Assembly: GCF_943193095.1 (NCBI RefSeq)
Contig: NZ_CALPCV010000003.1
Span: 62,001 to 126,000 of the forward strand
Direction of reading: 5' to 3'
DNA: 64,000 bases
Source of the DNA: Parasutterella muris
GTDB lineage: Bacteria; Pseudomonadota; Gammaproteobacteria; Burkholderiales; Burkholderiaceae_F
A model generated the notes under the pieces. That model made no database searches. It was not told the origin of the DNA and saw only the letters and a list, made by a program, of their open reading frames with translations. This document shows, in pieces, positions 16,986 to 25,775 of the stretch (positions are counted from its first letter, which is position 1; each line of letters opens with the position of its first letter). The position numbers were made by a program, and so were the translations under genes.

Positions 16986-17709
16986 TTTTAGGAATATCAA
17001 CAAGACGCATATCGTTTGCGATTCTGTGAACTCGCCTCTGAATGAGTGAGGAATTGCTGTTGATGTGGTATTTCTTCGGATTGATGAGAATGGAGGCCAA
17101 TCGGATCGCTTCATTTCGGTTCAGCTGAGAGGCGCTTTTGTGAAAGTAGGCGCGTGAAGCAGCTTCAACACCGAATATTCCGTTTCCGAACTCCGCAATG
17201 TTGAGATAGACCTCCAGAATACGTTTTTTGCTCCAGAGCGCTTCAACGATTGGCGCAAGAATAATCTCCTGAATCTTTCTGAAGTAGCTTCGGTCGTGGC
17301 TAAGAAAAAGATTTTTAATTGTCTGCTGTGTCAGAGTAGAACCGCCGGGCGCATGGCGTTCGGAAAGGAGATTGCGCTGTGCGGCTGTGAGAATGGCGCC
17401 CCACTGCAGACCGTTGTGGTGCATGAAATTGGCATCTTCGGCAGCGACGACCGCGCTTTTCATGTATGGCGAGATTTTGTCGTAATCCACCCAGCTGTAG
17501 CGGACCGAGTGCGGAGCATTTTCTGATAGCCTGTCTTCTTCCTGTCGCATATACGGAGTTGAACTCGGGTCAATGAACGCGAAGAGGGCGATTCTTGCGA
17601 TATAGAAGAGCTCCAGAGCAAAAACCGAAAGCAAAAGAAAGAGAAACATCCTGGTCACTAAAGACCGGATGGAAAATTTTTTTTTCTTTTGTTTTGATGA
17701 GTTGAACAC
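16978..17709 (-). CDS. mtgA: monofunctional peptidoglycan glycosyltransferase
   Basis: MtgA polymerises lipid II into glycan strands at the inner membrane and lacks a transpeptidase domain. One N-terminal membrane anchor (about residues 20-45) follows a lysine-rich start. The GT51 catalytic domain has Glu91 in AAEDANFMHHNG, GGSTLTQQTIKNLFL, and KKRILEVYLNIAEFGNGIFGVEAAS. The length of 243 residues is normal. The gene is convergent with fdhE. Confidence 0.95.
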   Translation of the reverse strand: MFNSSKQKKKKFSIRSLVTRMFLFLLLSVFALELFYIARIALFAFIDPSSTPYMRQEEDRLSENAPHSVRYSWVDYDKISPYMKSAVVAAEDANFMHHNGLQWGAILTAAQRNLLSERHAPGGSTLTQQTIKNLFLSHDRSYFRKIQEIILAPIVEALWSKKRILEVYLNIAEFGNGIFGVEAASRAYFHKSASQLNRNEAIRLASILINPKKYHINSNSSLIQRRVHRIANDMRLVDIPKNK

Positions 17710-17804
17710 AATGGCGCGGAATCCCTAAATGCGATGGAGATATTTTAGCCGCAGAAAGCGTTTTGTGATTTTTGTTGATGTATACTCTTCCTCACTTTCA
17801 GAGA

Positions 17805-17880
17805 GTCCCGATCGTCTAGAGGCCTAGGACATAACCCTCTCAAGGTTAGAACACGAGTTCGAATCTCGTTCGGGACGCCA
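17805..17880 (+). tRNA. tRNA-Glu (CTC)
   Basis: A 76-base cloverleaf: acceptor GTCCCGA/TCGGGAC, anticodon loop CTCTCAA with anticodon CTC, T-loop TTCGAAT and encoded CCA. A TATACT -10 lies 18 bases upstream at 17781. The gene borders a gene-poor stretch to 21849, a typical place for integrated DNA. Confidence 0.93.
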
Positions 17881-19518
17881 GAGACTTCTAGCTTCAACCT
17901 ACGTCACACTGCACCAGTTATCGCCAAATATCAGTATCCATGCGGGTTTTCAGGATTCTTACCGACTCAACAGCTCGTTTCTTTTAAATTCAGACGCCCC
18001 ACAATTCCCTCATGCAGACCAAAATGGTCTCTAGCTTTTTGTTCTTTATCGGGCTGCTCAAAGGAAACAATCGTGAATATGAAGGATGTTGTTGACCTGA
18101 AGAGCTCTGAGAGGGCTGAAAATAAAGTTCGTCAAATCGTTCAAGGCGTTCGAGATACTATTTGCGGAAAGCGAATGAAAACGTTTGCTGCTTACCGAGG
18201 TGGATTAATGGGAAGTCTGATCGGGAAGATATATTTCTTTGCGGAAGAAGTTTAGGCCCTTAATGACAACAATGCATTTATCGCAAAGAAAGAGAAGAAA
18301 ACAGCAGCCGGGCCCCATCGCTTACGTCCGAAACGCTCCCTGCTCCCCGAGCAGGTGCCACTATGCTCCCAGTCGCCGCATAACTAGTATATCAACTTCA
18401 GCGAAAGGAAACGACTCGAATCATCAACGACGTTAGAAAAGGCCTTTTGAAATTTTGGTGCGTTGATGTAAAAAATAACGGCTGAATCATCATGGATGAT
18501 GTCGGTGTCTCGGACAACGAGGAAAGGCTTATGTACTTCTTTGGTAATTATGTCAAGTGAAACGGTGTTGCTTGTTAATCTGAAAGGGTGGAGTTCAATC
18601 TCCCTGTCGATACGCAAAAAAATGGCTTTTGGAGTTCCTTGGTATTTGCTTCATCGACGAAAACAAAGCAGCCGAACTTCTCTGTGATGCTATGAGCGCT
18701 TATGGGCGAGATGTCTCGGAGTAATTCAGATTTAAGCGGAAAGAAAGTTTCTTAGAGTACTGCTTGTTAAGAACGGTGAAGGGAAATATGCAAATCCAAA
18801 CGCAGAAGAACACTCAAGATATGCTGAACCGCTCAGACATGAAGAACCAATAGATTTCAGATAAGAATTTGGACGAAGAGAAGGATAGCAAGAGCCGTCC
18901 ACCTCGGAAGAATACGATCCGGAGCTGGTGCCGGTGTTCGGGGAGCTACAGTAGCAGTCTTCCTGATCGGAATAAAAACGAAAGAGGGCAAAAGGAATTT
19001 TTAAGAAAGAGTGGGTGCCCGGATCATCTTTTAGAGAAGCGTTCAGATTAAACGGAATAGGCGCCTAACTTAAACTAATTACACAAGAGGATATTTGAGT
19101 GTTTTTAGGAAAAAGCTGGCCAATGGTAATGCTCCTATTTTAGAAGTGGTTTAGTGGATAGCGGCTTAAGATTACGTGTCCACGATTAGAATAATTCCCC
19201 TACAGACATTGCAAAATTGTTGTATCAGGTCTCGCCGAAAGGCCAAAGACTCAAAACCTTAACGATGCAATAAGATGGAAAGGACATTGAAGATAGTCAG
19301 GTCAGTGTTCAACTTTCTTCCCTGTAAAAAATGCTTACAAGAATAGACTCAGTGGAATTAATGAGAAAAAAATGTAGATAAGTTATTTAGCTACCAAATA
19401 ATTGTCTATGGTCGATGTATCTTCAAAAAAAGATTACTGTGAGTTTCGAAAGTGAAAACTCATATCTTTGCGGCGTCGTTGTGGCGAAACCGAGCAACTG
19501 TATAAAGGGACTATGTTG
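17881..19518. other. gene-poor region downstream of tRNA-Glu
   Basis: There are only short frames without ribosome-binding sites (for example 18073-18255). Stretches such as the one around 18770-18862 read as coding sequence in one frame, then break, so the region is best explained as decayed accessory DNA. No integrase, inverted repeat or known family could be recognised. Confidence 0.45.
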
Positions 19519-19965
19519 CTACTTTGGTAAGGATCTCTTGAAGGCAACAACCGGCTCAAATCTCTCACTGGCAAGCCAAGAGAGGAGTGTTTTTGCTCCT
19601 AAAATTTCTTGGCTGGAAACCTGTTTTGAATAATAGAGCCCTAAATGAGGGAGTTGTTGGTCAGAGAACCAGATGACATCGTTACCTTCGTTGATAAGGC
19701 TAAGTGCGGTTTCAATGGATATTAGGCAAATAAAACCTGAATCTTTTACGGCTAGCCGAGATTCTGATTGTCGTAGTACATCTTGAAACTTTTCCTCATT
19801 TGATCTTCCTCTTGACAGAAAGAAAGATACAAATTCCTCCGGAATGGTTCTATTTAGTCGCAGGTCAAAAGCACAAATGGAAACTTGACCGTTCTCAACA
19901 TAGCTAGGTTTGAGGTAACGTCCGGCGTCTCCATCAAAAATAAGTTTGGAGGGGAGGGTTGTCAT
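19519..19965 (-). CDS. hypothetical protein, third gene of an AT-rich operon
   Basis: This is a 148-residue cytoplasmic protein that I do not recognise. There is no signal peptide, no membrane segment and no cysteine motif. It starts with the ATGA overlap at 19962-19965 with the upstream 183-residue gene, so the two are translationally coupled. The sequence mixes predicted strands and helices (VSICAFDLRLNRTIPEEFVSFF; GNDVIWFSDQQLPHLGLYYS), suggesting a globular fold. Codon choice is more AT-rich than the flanking housekeeping genes. The coupling argues for physical interaction with its neighbour. Confidence 0.6.
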   Translation of the reverse strand: MTTLPSKLIFDGDAGRYLKPSYVENGQVSICAFDLRLNRTIPEEFVSFFLSRGRSNEEKFQDVLRQSESRLAVKDSGFICLISIETALSLINEGNDVIWFSDQQLPHLGLYYSKQVSSQEILGAKTLLSWLASERFEPVVAFKRSLPK

Positions 19966-20513
19966 AAATAACCGAGTATTTTTTCGAGATGCTTTAAGTA
20001 GTCAGGGGTAGACAGCTTCAAAGTAGAAGATAGGATGAAGGGCAAACGTATTTCCTCTTCGTTGCCGACCCTTGATAAATACAACAATTTTGGAGTTTTT
20101 GTGGCTATGGAAATCTTCTGAGTTTTTCGTACATGGAAGGTTACAGCTACGCACGTGAGGTCTGCATCTACATAAAAGGAAGGTTTTTTGTTAAGTAGGA
20201 ATGGAAAAAGAAACAACATCCCTCGGAAAGAGTCATTTGGAATATCAGGGAGGTTCAGTTCTTTATTTGTTTTTTGTTCGTTTTGGTAAGAGGAACAGGC
20301 ACTGTTGAGCAACTGATATAGCGGCATGTAGATGGAATCTTCTTCAATGCACGGCTTGCAAGAAGTATCGTCTGCTTCAGAACTTTGGATTTGAGCAAAC
20401 CATTTATCGATAGCTTCCTTCTCTCTATTCAGTTCTACGTCAAAATCTGTGACAGATAAAAGCTCACAAAACGGTGTTTCAGATACGAAAGCATCACAGC
20501 TATTCTTAAACAT
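19962..20513 (-). CDS. hypothetical protein, second gene of an AT-rich operon
   Basis: This is a 183-residue protein of unknown family with a charged N-terminal half and a central hydrophobic-aromatic stretch (RGMLFLFPFLLNKKPSFYVDAD). It overlaps the upstream DUF3467-like gene by eight bases and the downstream gene by four, so all three form a tight operon. Its codon use matches its two neighbours. Possible roles (toxin-antitoxin, phage defence) are speculation. Confidence 0.6.
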   Translation of the reverse strand: MFKNSCDAFVSETPFCELLSVTDFDVELNREKEAIDKWFAQIQSSEADDTSCKPCIEEDSIYMPLYQLLNSACSSYQNEQKTNKELNLPDIPNDSFRGMLFLFPFLLNKKPSFYVDADLTCVAVTFHVRKTQKISIATKTPKLLYLSRVGNEEEIRLPFILSSTLKLSTPDYLKHLEKILGYL

Positions 20514-20742
20514 GCTGATTCTCTATTGCAGATAATAATTTTTCAGCGAATAGTTTTGCTCTTTGCTGTGTCAAAGCAACAGAAGCTACGATGTTCTGTT
20601 GACCATCACCAGGCTGATCTAAAAAATTTATAACTACCATACCGTCTTGGGTTCCTCCAACAGAGAACCCAAACGGAAAGAATGTTGGCATATTCTTTTT
20701 TAATATAATCTGAGAGGGTTCCTCTTTTCTATCCTTTTCCAT
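20506..20742 (-). CDS. DUF3467-like small protein, first gene of an AT-rich operon
   Basis: The 78-residue product resembles the DUF3467 fold in layout: an N-terminal strand region (FFPFGFSVGGTQDGMVVINFLDQPGD), then VASVALTQQRAKLFAEKLLSAIEN, like the family's 'hhSPQHAKRLhxALxENI' ending. The start is set at 20742, because GGGAG lies six bases before that ATG on the minus strand and a TATAAT (20768-20773) sits just upstream. This rules out the longer frame from 20793. The family assignment is weak and based on pattern only. Confidence 0.55.
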   Translation of the reverse strand: MEKDRKEEPSQIILKKNMPTFFPFGFSVGGTQDGMVVINFLDQPGDGQQNIVASVALTQQRAKLFAEKLLSAIENQHV

Positions 20743-20767
20743 TTTCGTCTCCCTTAATCTCCAGTGC

Positions 20768-20773
20768 ATTATA
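20768..20773 (-). promoter_or_regulatory. -10 element of the three-gene operon
   Basis: TATAAT on the minus strand, about 26 bases before the chosen start of the first gene. The -35 is poor (TTGTTA with a short spacer). Confidence 0.45.
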
Positions 20774-20793
20774 GCAACACGCATATATAACAA

Positions 20794-21849
20794 TTAGTCT
20801 CATAGTTTTCCCACAGATGTATGAAGGCACTTACCTATCCGTTTATAAGTAATTTCATCTCTTAAAATTACTAACCAAACGGATGAGTAAAAAATACATG
20901 GAAGACCACTGAGACACTAAGCGTATTTCACACTGTTTTGTTCAGTTTTGGGTTGACGGAGTGCATCATCGTGCTCAATAACTGATTGAAGGAAAACCAT
21001 CAAGCATCCATGGATTTATTTTTGAGGTCATTCCTATCCTTTTAGTCTTATTTGGTCCTTTAATGCGTTGGAATATTTCAACAACAAAGCAGGGTTACAA
21101 AGATTTCGAGAAGCCTTAGCAAATAAGAACTGCTCCTAGAGGTTTGTGTGCTGACTTCGGTGATGGAAAGATTGAGGAAATTGTCACCGACAAATTCATT
21201 ACTCAAGTCACGATCGCCTTTTCCCGCATCGTAGGCAAGAGGTTTTTAGCAGATAAGCTGAGCCCTGCAACGGTCGACTATGTGTTAATGAAGATGGTAT
21301 CTGGGCTACCCTTTGAAATTAAGGCATCCACGATGAGGATTATGGTGCTTGCGCTGCGGATAATAAACTTAGAACTTAACCTTTCAGGTTGGCTTGGGAA
21401 GAGCAATTCGGTCGGATGCACGCATAACTAAAGATACGTGAACCTGCGATAAGAACGTATCTGATCATATAAAAATTGTTGCTGACCAGAAGCTTCTTTT
21501 CAAGAGGAGGGAGTGTCTTAAGGCAAGAAAAGTTTACAAAAAGACAGGTGATTCCCAGGCGGCTTCTAACTTTTAAAAATAAGAAAACTGTTTTGTGTTT
21601 TTCATTGAGCAGGGAGAAATTGTCGTCACAGCAGTGATTTACCGGTAGATGTAAACGGTTATGAATTTCAGGAGAAGAATTAACAGTCTGTTCGTAAAGG
21701 CGGATACTGCCGGTCCTTTTGAGTTTCAAGCTTTCTACGCTGATTTGTCATCTTTTTAGATTAATGGTTTCCATAACCGCTATGCCCGATTTGAGTACTA
21801 ATTGCTTATACACTTTGGTTAATAACTCAAATCACGTTAAGGAGACTAT
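20794..21849. other. gene-poor region upstream of the creatininase gene
   Basis: A 95-codon frame at 21144-21431 has no ribosome-binding site and no recognisable family, though it reads like part of a protein. The remaining sequence shows broken frames. The promoter of the downstream operon must lie in the last 100 bases, and AAGGAG precedes 21850. Confidence 0.4.
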
Positions 21850-22620
21850 ATGAGCGTTTATCTGCAGACTAAAAGCTGGGAAGAAGCTCGAGAAGCCATT
21901 AAGAAAAGCAAGGGCGTCGCGATCGTACCGATCGGAAGTGTCGAACAGCATAGCTACCATCTTCCGCTTGGTACGGACACGTATGTCGCAATGACCGTCG
22001 CAGAAGGCGCCGCGGAAAAAACCGGCGCTGTTCTGACGCCGCCGGTTTGGTTCGGATGGAGCCCGCATCATATGGTGCTTCCCGGCACAATCACAATTCG
22101 TCCGGAAGTTCTTTCCGAGATGACATACGACATCATCGAATCCTTGGTCGCACACGGCCTCAACAAAATCATTCTGATCAACGGTCACAGAATCGTAAAT
22201 GTGGTCTGGATGCAGCTGTGCGCACAGAAAGCTCAGAGCAAACTTGGCTGCATCGTCAAGATTTTTGATCCGGCCTATATGAGCAAAGATATTGTTAAAG
22301 AGCTCGGATTCGGACCGGTCGGACACGCCGAAGAAATCGAAACGTCACACATGATGGCAAGATTCCCGGACATGGTCCATTTAGAAAAAGCCGTCGATAA
22401 TCCCATCAAAGACACACCGCTTTATTCAGTCGATCCGACTTATGAACATGACACGCTTTGCTATGTGCCGAGCAGTCTTGCGCACGCCAAGGCGGCAGCG
22501 GAGAAGTCCGGCGGATGCACCGGAGAGCCGAGCAACGCCGACGCTGAGCGCGGGAAGATTTATCACGATCACCTGGTCAGCAACTTGGTCAAAGTTGTTG
22601 AACAGCTTCAGAGTGAATAA
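21850..22620 (+). CDS. creatininase family amidohydrolase
   Basis: The family contains metal-dependent amidohydrolases (creatininase, FAPy deformylase, MftE). Motifs visible in this 256-residue protein are PIGSVEQHSYHLPLGTDTYVA (metal ligands Glu, His and Asp), the ILINGHRIVN stretch where the family usually has NGHGGN, and the HAEEIETSHMMA segment. GHG is changed to GHR, which is unusual. It is followed after 14 bases by a small membrane protein and a sodium/solute symporter, suggesting uptake and hydrolysis of one cyclic-amide or creatinine-like compound. AAGGAG is well spaced before the ATG. Confidence 0.78.
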   Translation: MSVYLQTKSWEEAREAIKKSKGVAIVPIGSVEQHSYHLPLGTDTYVAMTVAEGAAEKTGAVLTPPVWFGWSPHHMVLPGTITIRPEVLSEMTYDIIESLVAHGLNKIILINGHRIVNVVWMQLCAQKAQSKLGCIVKIFDPAYMSKDIVKELGFGPVGHAEEIETSHMMARFPDMVHLEKAVDNPIKDTPLYSVDPTYEHDTLCYVPSSLAHAKAAAEKSGGCTGEPSNADAERGKIYHDHLVSNLVKVVEQLQSE

Positions 22621-22634
22621 CATCGGAGTCTGCG

Positions 22635-22895
22635 ATGAAATTTAACGGTAAAACCATATTTTTTTCGGTGCTGATCTTCAGCATCATCATGGTCAATCCC
22701 CCGGTTGTATTTTGGGTCAATGACTACTGCGTCACACACCCGCTGACCTTTGGCTGGCCGACACTTTATCTTTGGCTTGAATTCTGGTTTGTGGTCATGA
22801 TCGTCGACTTCATTGTCGCCGCGTTAAAGCTCAAGGCCTGGAACTGCAGCCAGGATGCTAAAGAGATCGAGCAGGTCTCAAGACCCGAGTTCTAA
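22635..22895 (+). CDS. small two-helix membrane protein paired with an SSS transporter
   Basis: This 86-residue protein has two hydrophobic helices (about residues 8-30 and 45-66) with NPPVVFWVN between them and a charged tail. Short proteins of the DUF3311/DUF997 type occur just upstream of sodium:solute symporters and probably act as small subunits. Size and placement fit, and the GWPTLYLWLEFWFVVMIVD segment is compatible. The symporter starts 12 bases later. The function as an accessory subunit is inferred from position. Confidence 0.65.
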   Translation: MKFNGKTIFFSVLIFSIIMVNPPVVFWVNDYCVTHPLTFGWPTLYLWLEFWFVVMIVDFIVAALKLKAWNCSQDAKEIEQVSRPEF

Positions 22896-22907
22896 GGAGG
22901 GACAATC

Positions 22908-24413
22908 ATGAATTTAGGTCTTGTTATTCTGACTGTATATCTTCTTGTTCTCCTTGGTATCGCGCTTTACGCAGCCAAACAGGATAAGAAAAACATTAAA
23001 GACTTCGCAACAGGCGGCGGTCTCGGAATCTTTATCCTTACGCTGACGTTCTCAGCAACATACCACAGCGCATACGCCTTTATGGGTGCGGGTGGTTTTG
23101 TATACAACAACGGAATCGGCTGGTGGTGCAACGGTTTATGGACAGTGCTTCCGGGCGTACTTTTCTGGGTCTGGGGACGCCGTTTCTGGTTTATCGGCAA
23201 ACGCTACGGCTATCTTTCGGTTTCCGACTATGCTTCCGACGTTTACCGTTCTAAGACGGTCGGTGTATTGGTCACACTGATCACAATGGTCTTTACGATT
23301 CCTTATGTCGCGATTCAGGCTATCGGATGCAGCTACATCTTCCAGACCATTTCCGGAGGCATGCTTTCTTACACCGCAGGCGCACTGATCTTCTTTGCGA
23401 TCATGATCATCCTTGTGTTTTTAGGCGGTATGAAGGGCGTTGCAATTACAGATGCGGCGCAAGGTGTTTTTATGTTTGTCGGTCTGCTTGGCGGCTCCCT
23501 CTGGGTTATTCTTGCGAACTTCCCGTCGGTTGCTGAGGCCTATCAGGCTGCTTTCAGCCATACTCCGGAATTATTCACACTGCCGGGACCCAAAGGCGTT
23601 GTCACGCCTCAGGACTGGGTCTCCCGCTGGGTTGTCATTACCTTTGGCATGATGATGTTCCCGCAGGTGACGCTGAGATTCTTCGCGGGTAAGAACTTGA
23701 ATGTTATGAAGTGGTCTGCCGTGTTCTCTTCGATCTATCTGACCATGATTTACGTCTTTACACCGTGCGTCGGTATGATCGGTCGTATCCTGATGCCGGA
23801 TATCGCGGCTCCGGATACCATCTTCCCGGAACTGCTTCTCAAGTACACGCCTGCGGTCTTTGCAGCGCTCATCATCAGCGGTGCGCTTGCTGCCGCGATG
23901 TCAACGGGTGACTCTCAGCTCCATGCGACTTCCACAATGCTCGCTACCGACGTTTACAAGAAGTACATCAACAAGAAAGCAGACGAAAACGCGATGTACA
24001 ACGTCGCTAAGGTCGGTGTCATTATTATCGGTTTGGCCTCTGTCGTTTTCGCGCTCACTCGTCCGACAGCGCTTGCTGATCTTCTGGTGCTTTCCAACGG
24101 CGGTGTGGCGGTTTTAGTTCCGGCGGTAATCGGCGGACTTTATTGGAAGAGAGCGACGAGAGAAGCTGCGATTGCTTCGATCGTTATCGGGGAACTTCTG
24201 ATGATTACGATGACCTTCATTCTGAAGGCCGCTCCGTTCGGTCTTTCAGGAGCGTTCTGGTCCATGATGATTTCTCTGGTGATTTTCGTCGGTGTTTCTC
24301 TGGTCACTAAGCCTCAGGAACACACCAAGCAGGTCATTGACTCTATCAATGATTTCTTCGCGGAAGACGAAGAGCCCGCACAGGCTCCTCAGAAGAATCT
24401 GGCGCTCGACTAA
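22908..24413 (+). CDS. sodium:solute symporter family transporter
   Basis: This is a 501-residue inner-membrane protein of the SSS (SLC5) family with about 13 hydrophobic helices. Typical segments are FATGGGLGIFILTLTFSATYHSAYAFMGAGG in the first helices and AALIISGALAAAMSTGDSQLHATSTMLATDVYKKY, the Na2-site helix region. The substrate cannot be predicted; the adjoining creatininase-like enzyme hints at a small amide or organic acid. AAGGAGGG precedes the ATG. A terminator follows at 24492. Confidence 0.88.
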   Translation: MNLGLVILTVYLLVLLGIALYAAKQDKKNIKDFATGGGLGIFILTLTFSATYHSAYAFMGAGGFVYNNGIGWWCNGLWTVLPGVLFWVWGRRFWFIGKRYGYLSVSDYASDVYRSKTVGVLVTLITMVFTIPYVAIQAIGCSYIFQTISGGMLSYTAGALIFFAIMIILVFLGGMKGVAITDAAQGVFMFVGLLGGSLWVILANFPSVAEAYQAAFSHTPELFTLPGPKGVVTPQDWVSRWVVITFGMMMFPQVTLRFFAGKNLNVMKWSAVFSSIYLTMIYVFTPCVGMIGRILMPDIAAPDTIFPELLLKYTPAVFAALIISGALAAAMSTGDSQLHATSTMLATDVYKKYINKKADENAMYNVAKVGVIIIGLASVVFALTRPTALADLLVLSNGGVAVLVPAVIGGLYWKRATREAAIASIVIGELLMITMTFILKAAPFGLSGAFWSMMISLVIFVGVSLVTKPQEHTKQVIDSINDFFAEDEEPAQAPQKNLALD

Positions 24414-24491
24414 TTGGTGCGCAAATCCCGCGGATAAGAAGGCGGTTTAAAACCGGTTTTAAGTTTTGCGGGATCATTAAATAAACGAAGA

Positions 24492-24519
24492 AGCTCGGAA
24501 ATCAGCCGGGCTTTTTCTT
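24492..24519 (+). terminator. intrinsic terminator after the symporter
   Basis: AGCTCGG (24492-24498) and CCGGGCT (24506-24512) pair with one G-U, followed by TTTTTCTTT. Confidence 0.7.
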
Positions 24520-24544
24520 TGGGTTTGCTAGGGCAAATCCATGA

Positions 24545-24664
24545 TAAAAATAGGGCCGGCATCTTTACGGATGTCGGCCACGCGTGTTTGAATCCGCAAA
24601 CGGCGAGGATTTTCAGGGTAAACCTTGAAAATGCAATGTGCAGGTGCAATACTCAGCCGTTTGC
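24545..24664 (-). ncRNA. candidate structured RNA with its own terminator
   Basis: Read on the minus strand, GCAAACGGC (24656-24664) pairs perfectly with GCCGTTTGC (24596-24604). This encloses an inner hairpin ATTTTCA/TGAAAAT (24609-24632). About 16 bases further on, GGCCGACATC/GATGCCGGCC (24554-24579) is followed by CTATTTTTAT, a Rho-independent terminator. The arrangement is that of a small RNA of roughly 110-150 bases, or of a structured 3' UTR of the rubrerythrin gene whose stop is at 24719. No known RNA family was recognised. Confidence 0.45.
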
Positions 24665-24718
24665 AGAAACTGGCACAAATTCAAATGAAGGAGTTTTTGA
24701 GTAAATTGACTTTGAACA

Positions 24719-25300
24719 TTAAAGATCGAGCATGTCCATGCCGATATAGTGCTGATACGGATGATCGCAGGCAGGGCATTTTGTCGGAGGTGTCAGACCT
24801 TCATACACAAAGCCGCAAACCAGACACAGCCATTTAATCGGTTTTTCTCTTTTCCAAACTGTACCGTCTTCCACCTGCTTGAGCCAAGCTTGGAAACGAG
24901 CCATGTGATGTGCTTCGATGGATGCGATGGCACGGAACTTAGCGGCGATCTCAGGGAAGCCTTCTTCGTCAGCGACATTTGCGTAGGCGAGGTAAGCCTC
25001 AACTCCTCCAATCTTTTCTTCTTCAATAGAAATCTTCAGGTTGTCAGCGGTCTTTCCGATGGCGCCGGTATCTGTTTGTACACAGCCTAGGACCTGTCCG
25101 TCGGGAAGAAGATTGAGGAAAATCTTGGCGTGGCGAAGTTCGTTCGCAGCGGTTTCGTTAAAGACGCCCTGAAGCGGAAAATAGCTTTCTTTACCGGCCT
25201 GCGCCGCATAAAAAGTGTAGCGTGCGTATGACTGGGATTCATTCAGATAGGAAATTGTCAAATTCTTTTCTGTCTGAGTACCTACCAAACTTTTTGTCAT
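24719..25300 (-). CDS. rubrerythrin
   Basis: Rubrerythrin reduces hydrogen peroxide in the cytoplasm of anaerobes. The 193-residue product has an N-terminal four-helix ferritin-like domain with carboxylate and His ligands (NESQSYARY, NELRHAKIF, EEEKIGGVEAY, IASIEAHHMARF). A C-terminal rubredoxin domain has two Cys-x2-Cys pairs (WLCLVCGFVYEG, TKCPACDHPYQ). The start is moved to 25300, because GGAGG lies seven bases before that ATG; the longer frame has no signal. The gene suits an anaerobic host exposed to oxygen. Confidence 0.92.
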   Translation of the reverse strand: MTKSLVGTQTEKNLTISYLNESQSYARYTFYAAQAGKESYFPLQGVFNETAANELRHAKIFLNLLPDGQVLGCVQTDTGAIGKTADNLKISIEEEKIGGVEAYLAYANVADEEGFPEIAAKFRAIASIEAHHMARFQAWLKQVEDGTVWKREKPIKWLCLVCGFVYEGLTPPTKCPACDHPYQHYIGMDMLDL

Positions 25301-25354
25301 TATCAAACCTCCAAATTGCTTTATCGGGTGATCAGCGTCATTTGCTATAAACAC

Positions 25355-25648
25355 GGTATAGGTTAATTACATACTCAGAGAAGAGCCTCCAAAGCACCTC
25401 AAAATAAGCGTAAAGAGTTGAGGCTATTTTTATTTAGAAAAATCAGTTTTTTATGAATGATTTTCGAATAAAGAGTTACAAATTGGAAATTGCTTTAAAC
25501 GATATAAAAGTATTTGGATTCAGTGGGTTATATGAGGTTTTAGTTATTTGTGCGGCAATTTGCCAATGGCGGCTGACCAGGGCCTCCTTATAGTGGGTGA
25601 TTCATAGTGTGGCTGCCTTATAAGCCTGTGTGTGAGTGTGAACGCATA
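25355..25648. other. intergenic region before the primase cassette
   Basis: AT-rich, with no ORF. It should contain the promoters for rubrerythrin (minus) and the cassette (plus). No consensus pair could be fixed. Confidence 0.35.
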
Positions 25649-25737
25649 TTTCTCGGGCGACCGAGAAAATCATGCTCAGCGTCAAAGCGGTTTTCCGCTT
25701 TTTTCTTCAATCTTGGCGAACCGCCGTGTTCGCCGAG
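25649..25737 (+). promoter_or_regulatory. structured leader of the primase gene: three successive hairpins
   Basis: TTTCTCGG/CCGAGAAA (25649-25668), AAAGCGG/CCGCTTT followed by TTTT (25684-25703, terminator-like) and CTTGGCGAAC/GTTCGCCGAG (25712-25737, ten pairs with one G-U) follow one another in under 90 bases. The middle one could terminate transcription before the gene, so the leader may be an attenuator. Confidence 0.5.
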
Positions 25738-25775
25738 AGGGGACTGCGGGACGTCTTTTTATTCACCTTTTATTA

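Noticed and set aside
18073..18255. A 60-codon ORF in the region after tRNA-Glu
   Set aside because: It has no ribosome-binding site, no homologue that I recognise, and lies in decayed sequence.
21144..21431. A 95-codon ORF before the creatininase gene
   Set aside because: It has a GTG start without ribosome-binding site and no family resemblance; possibly a remnant, but not supportable as a gene.
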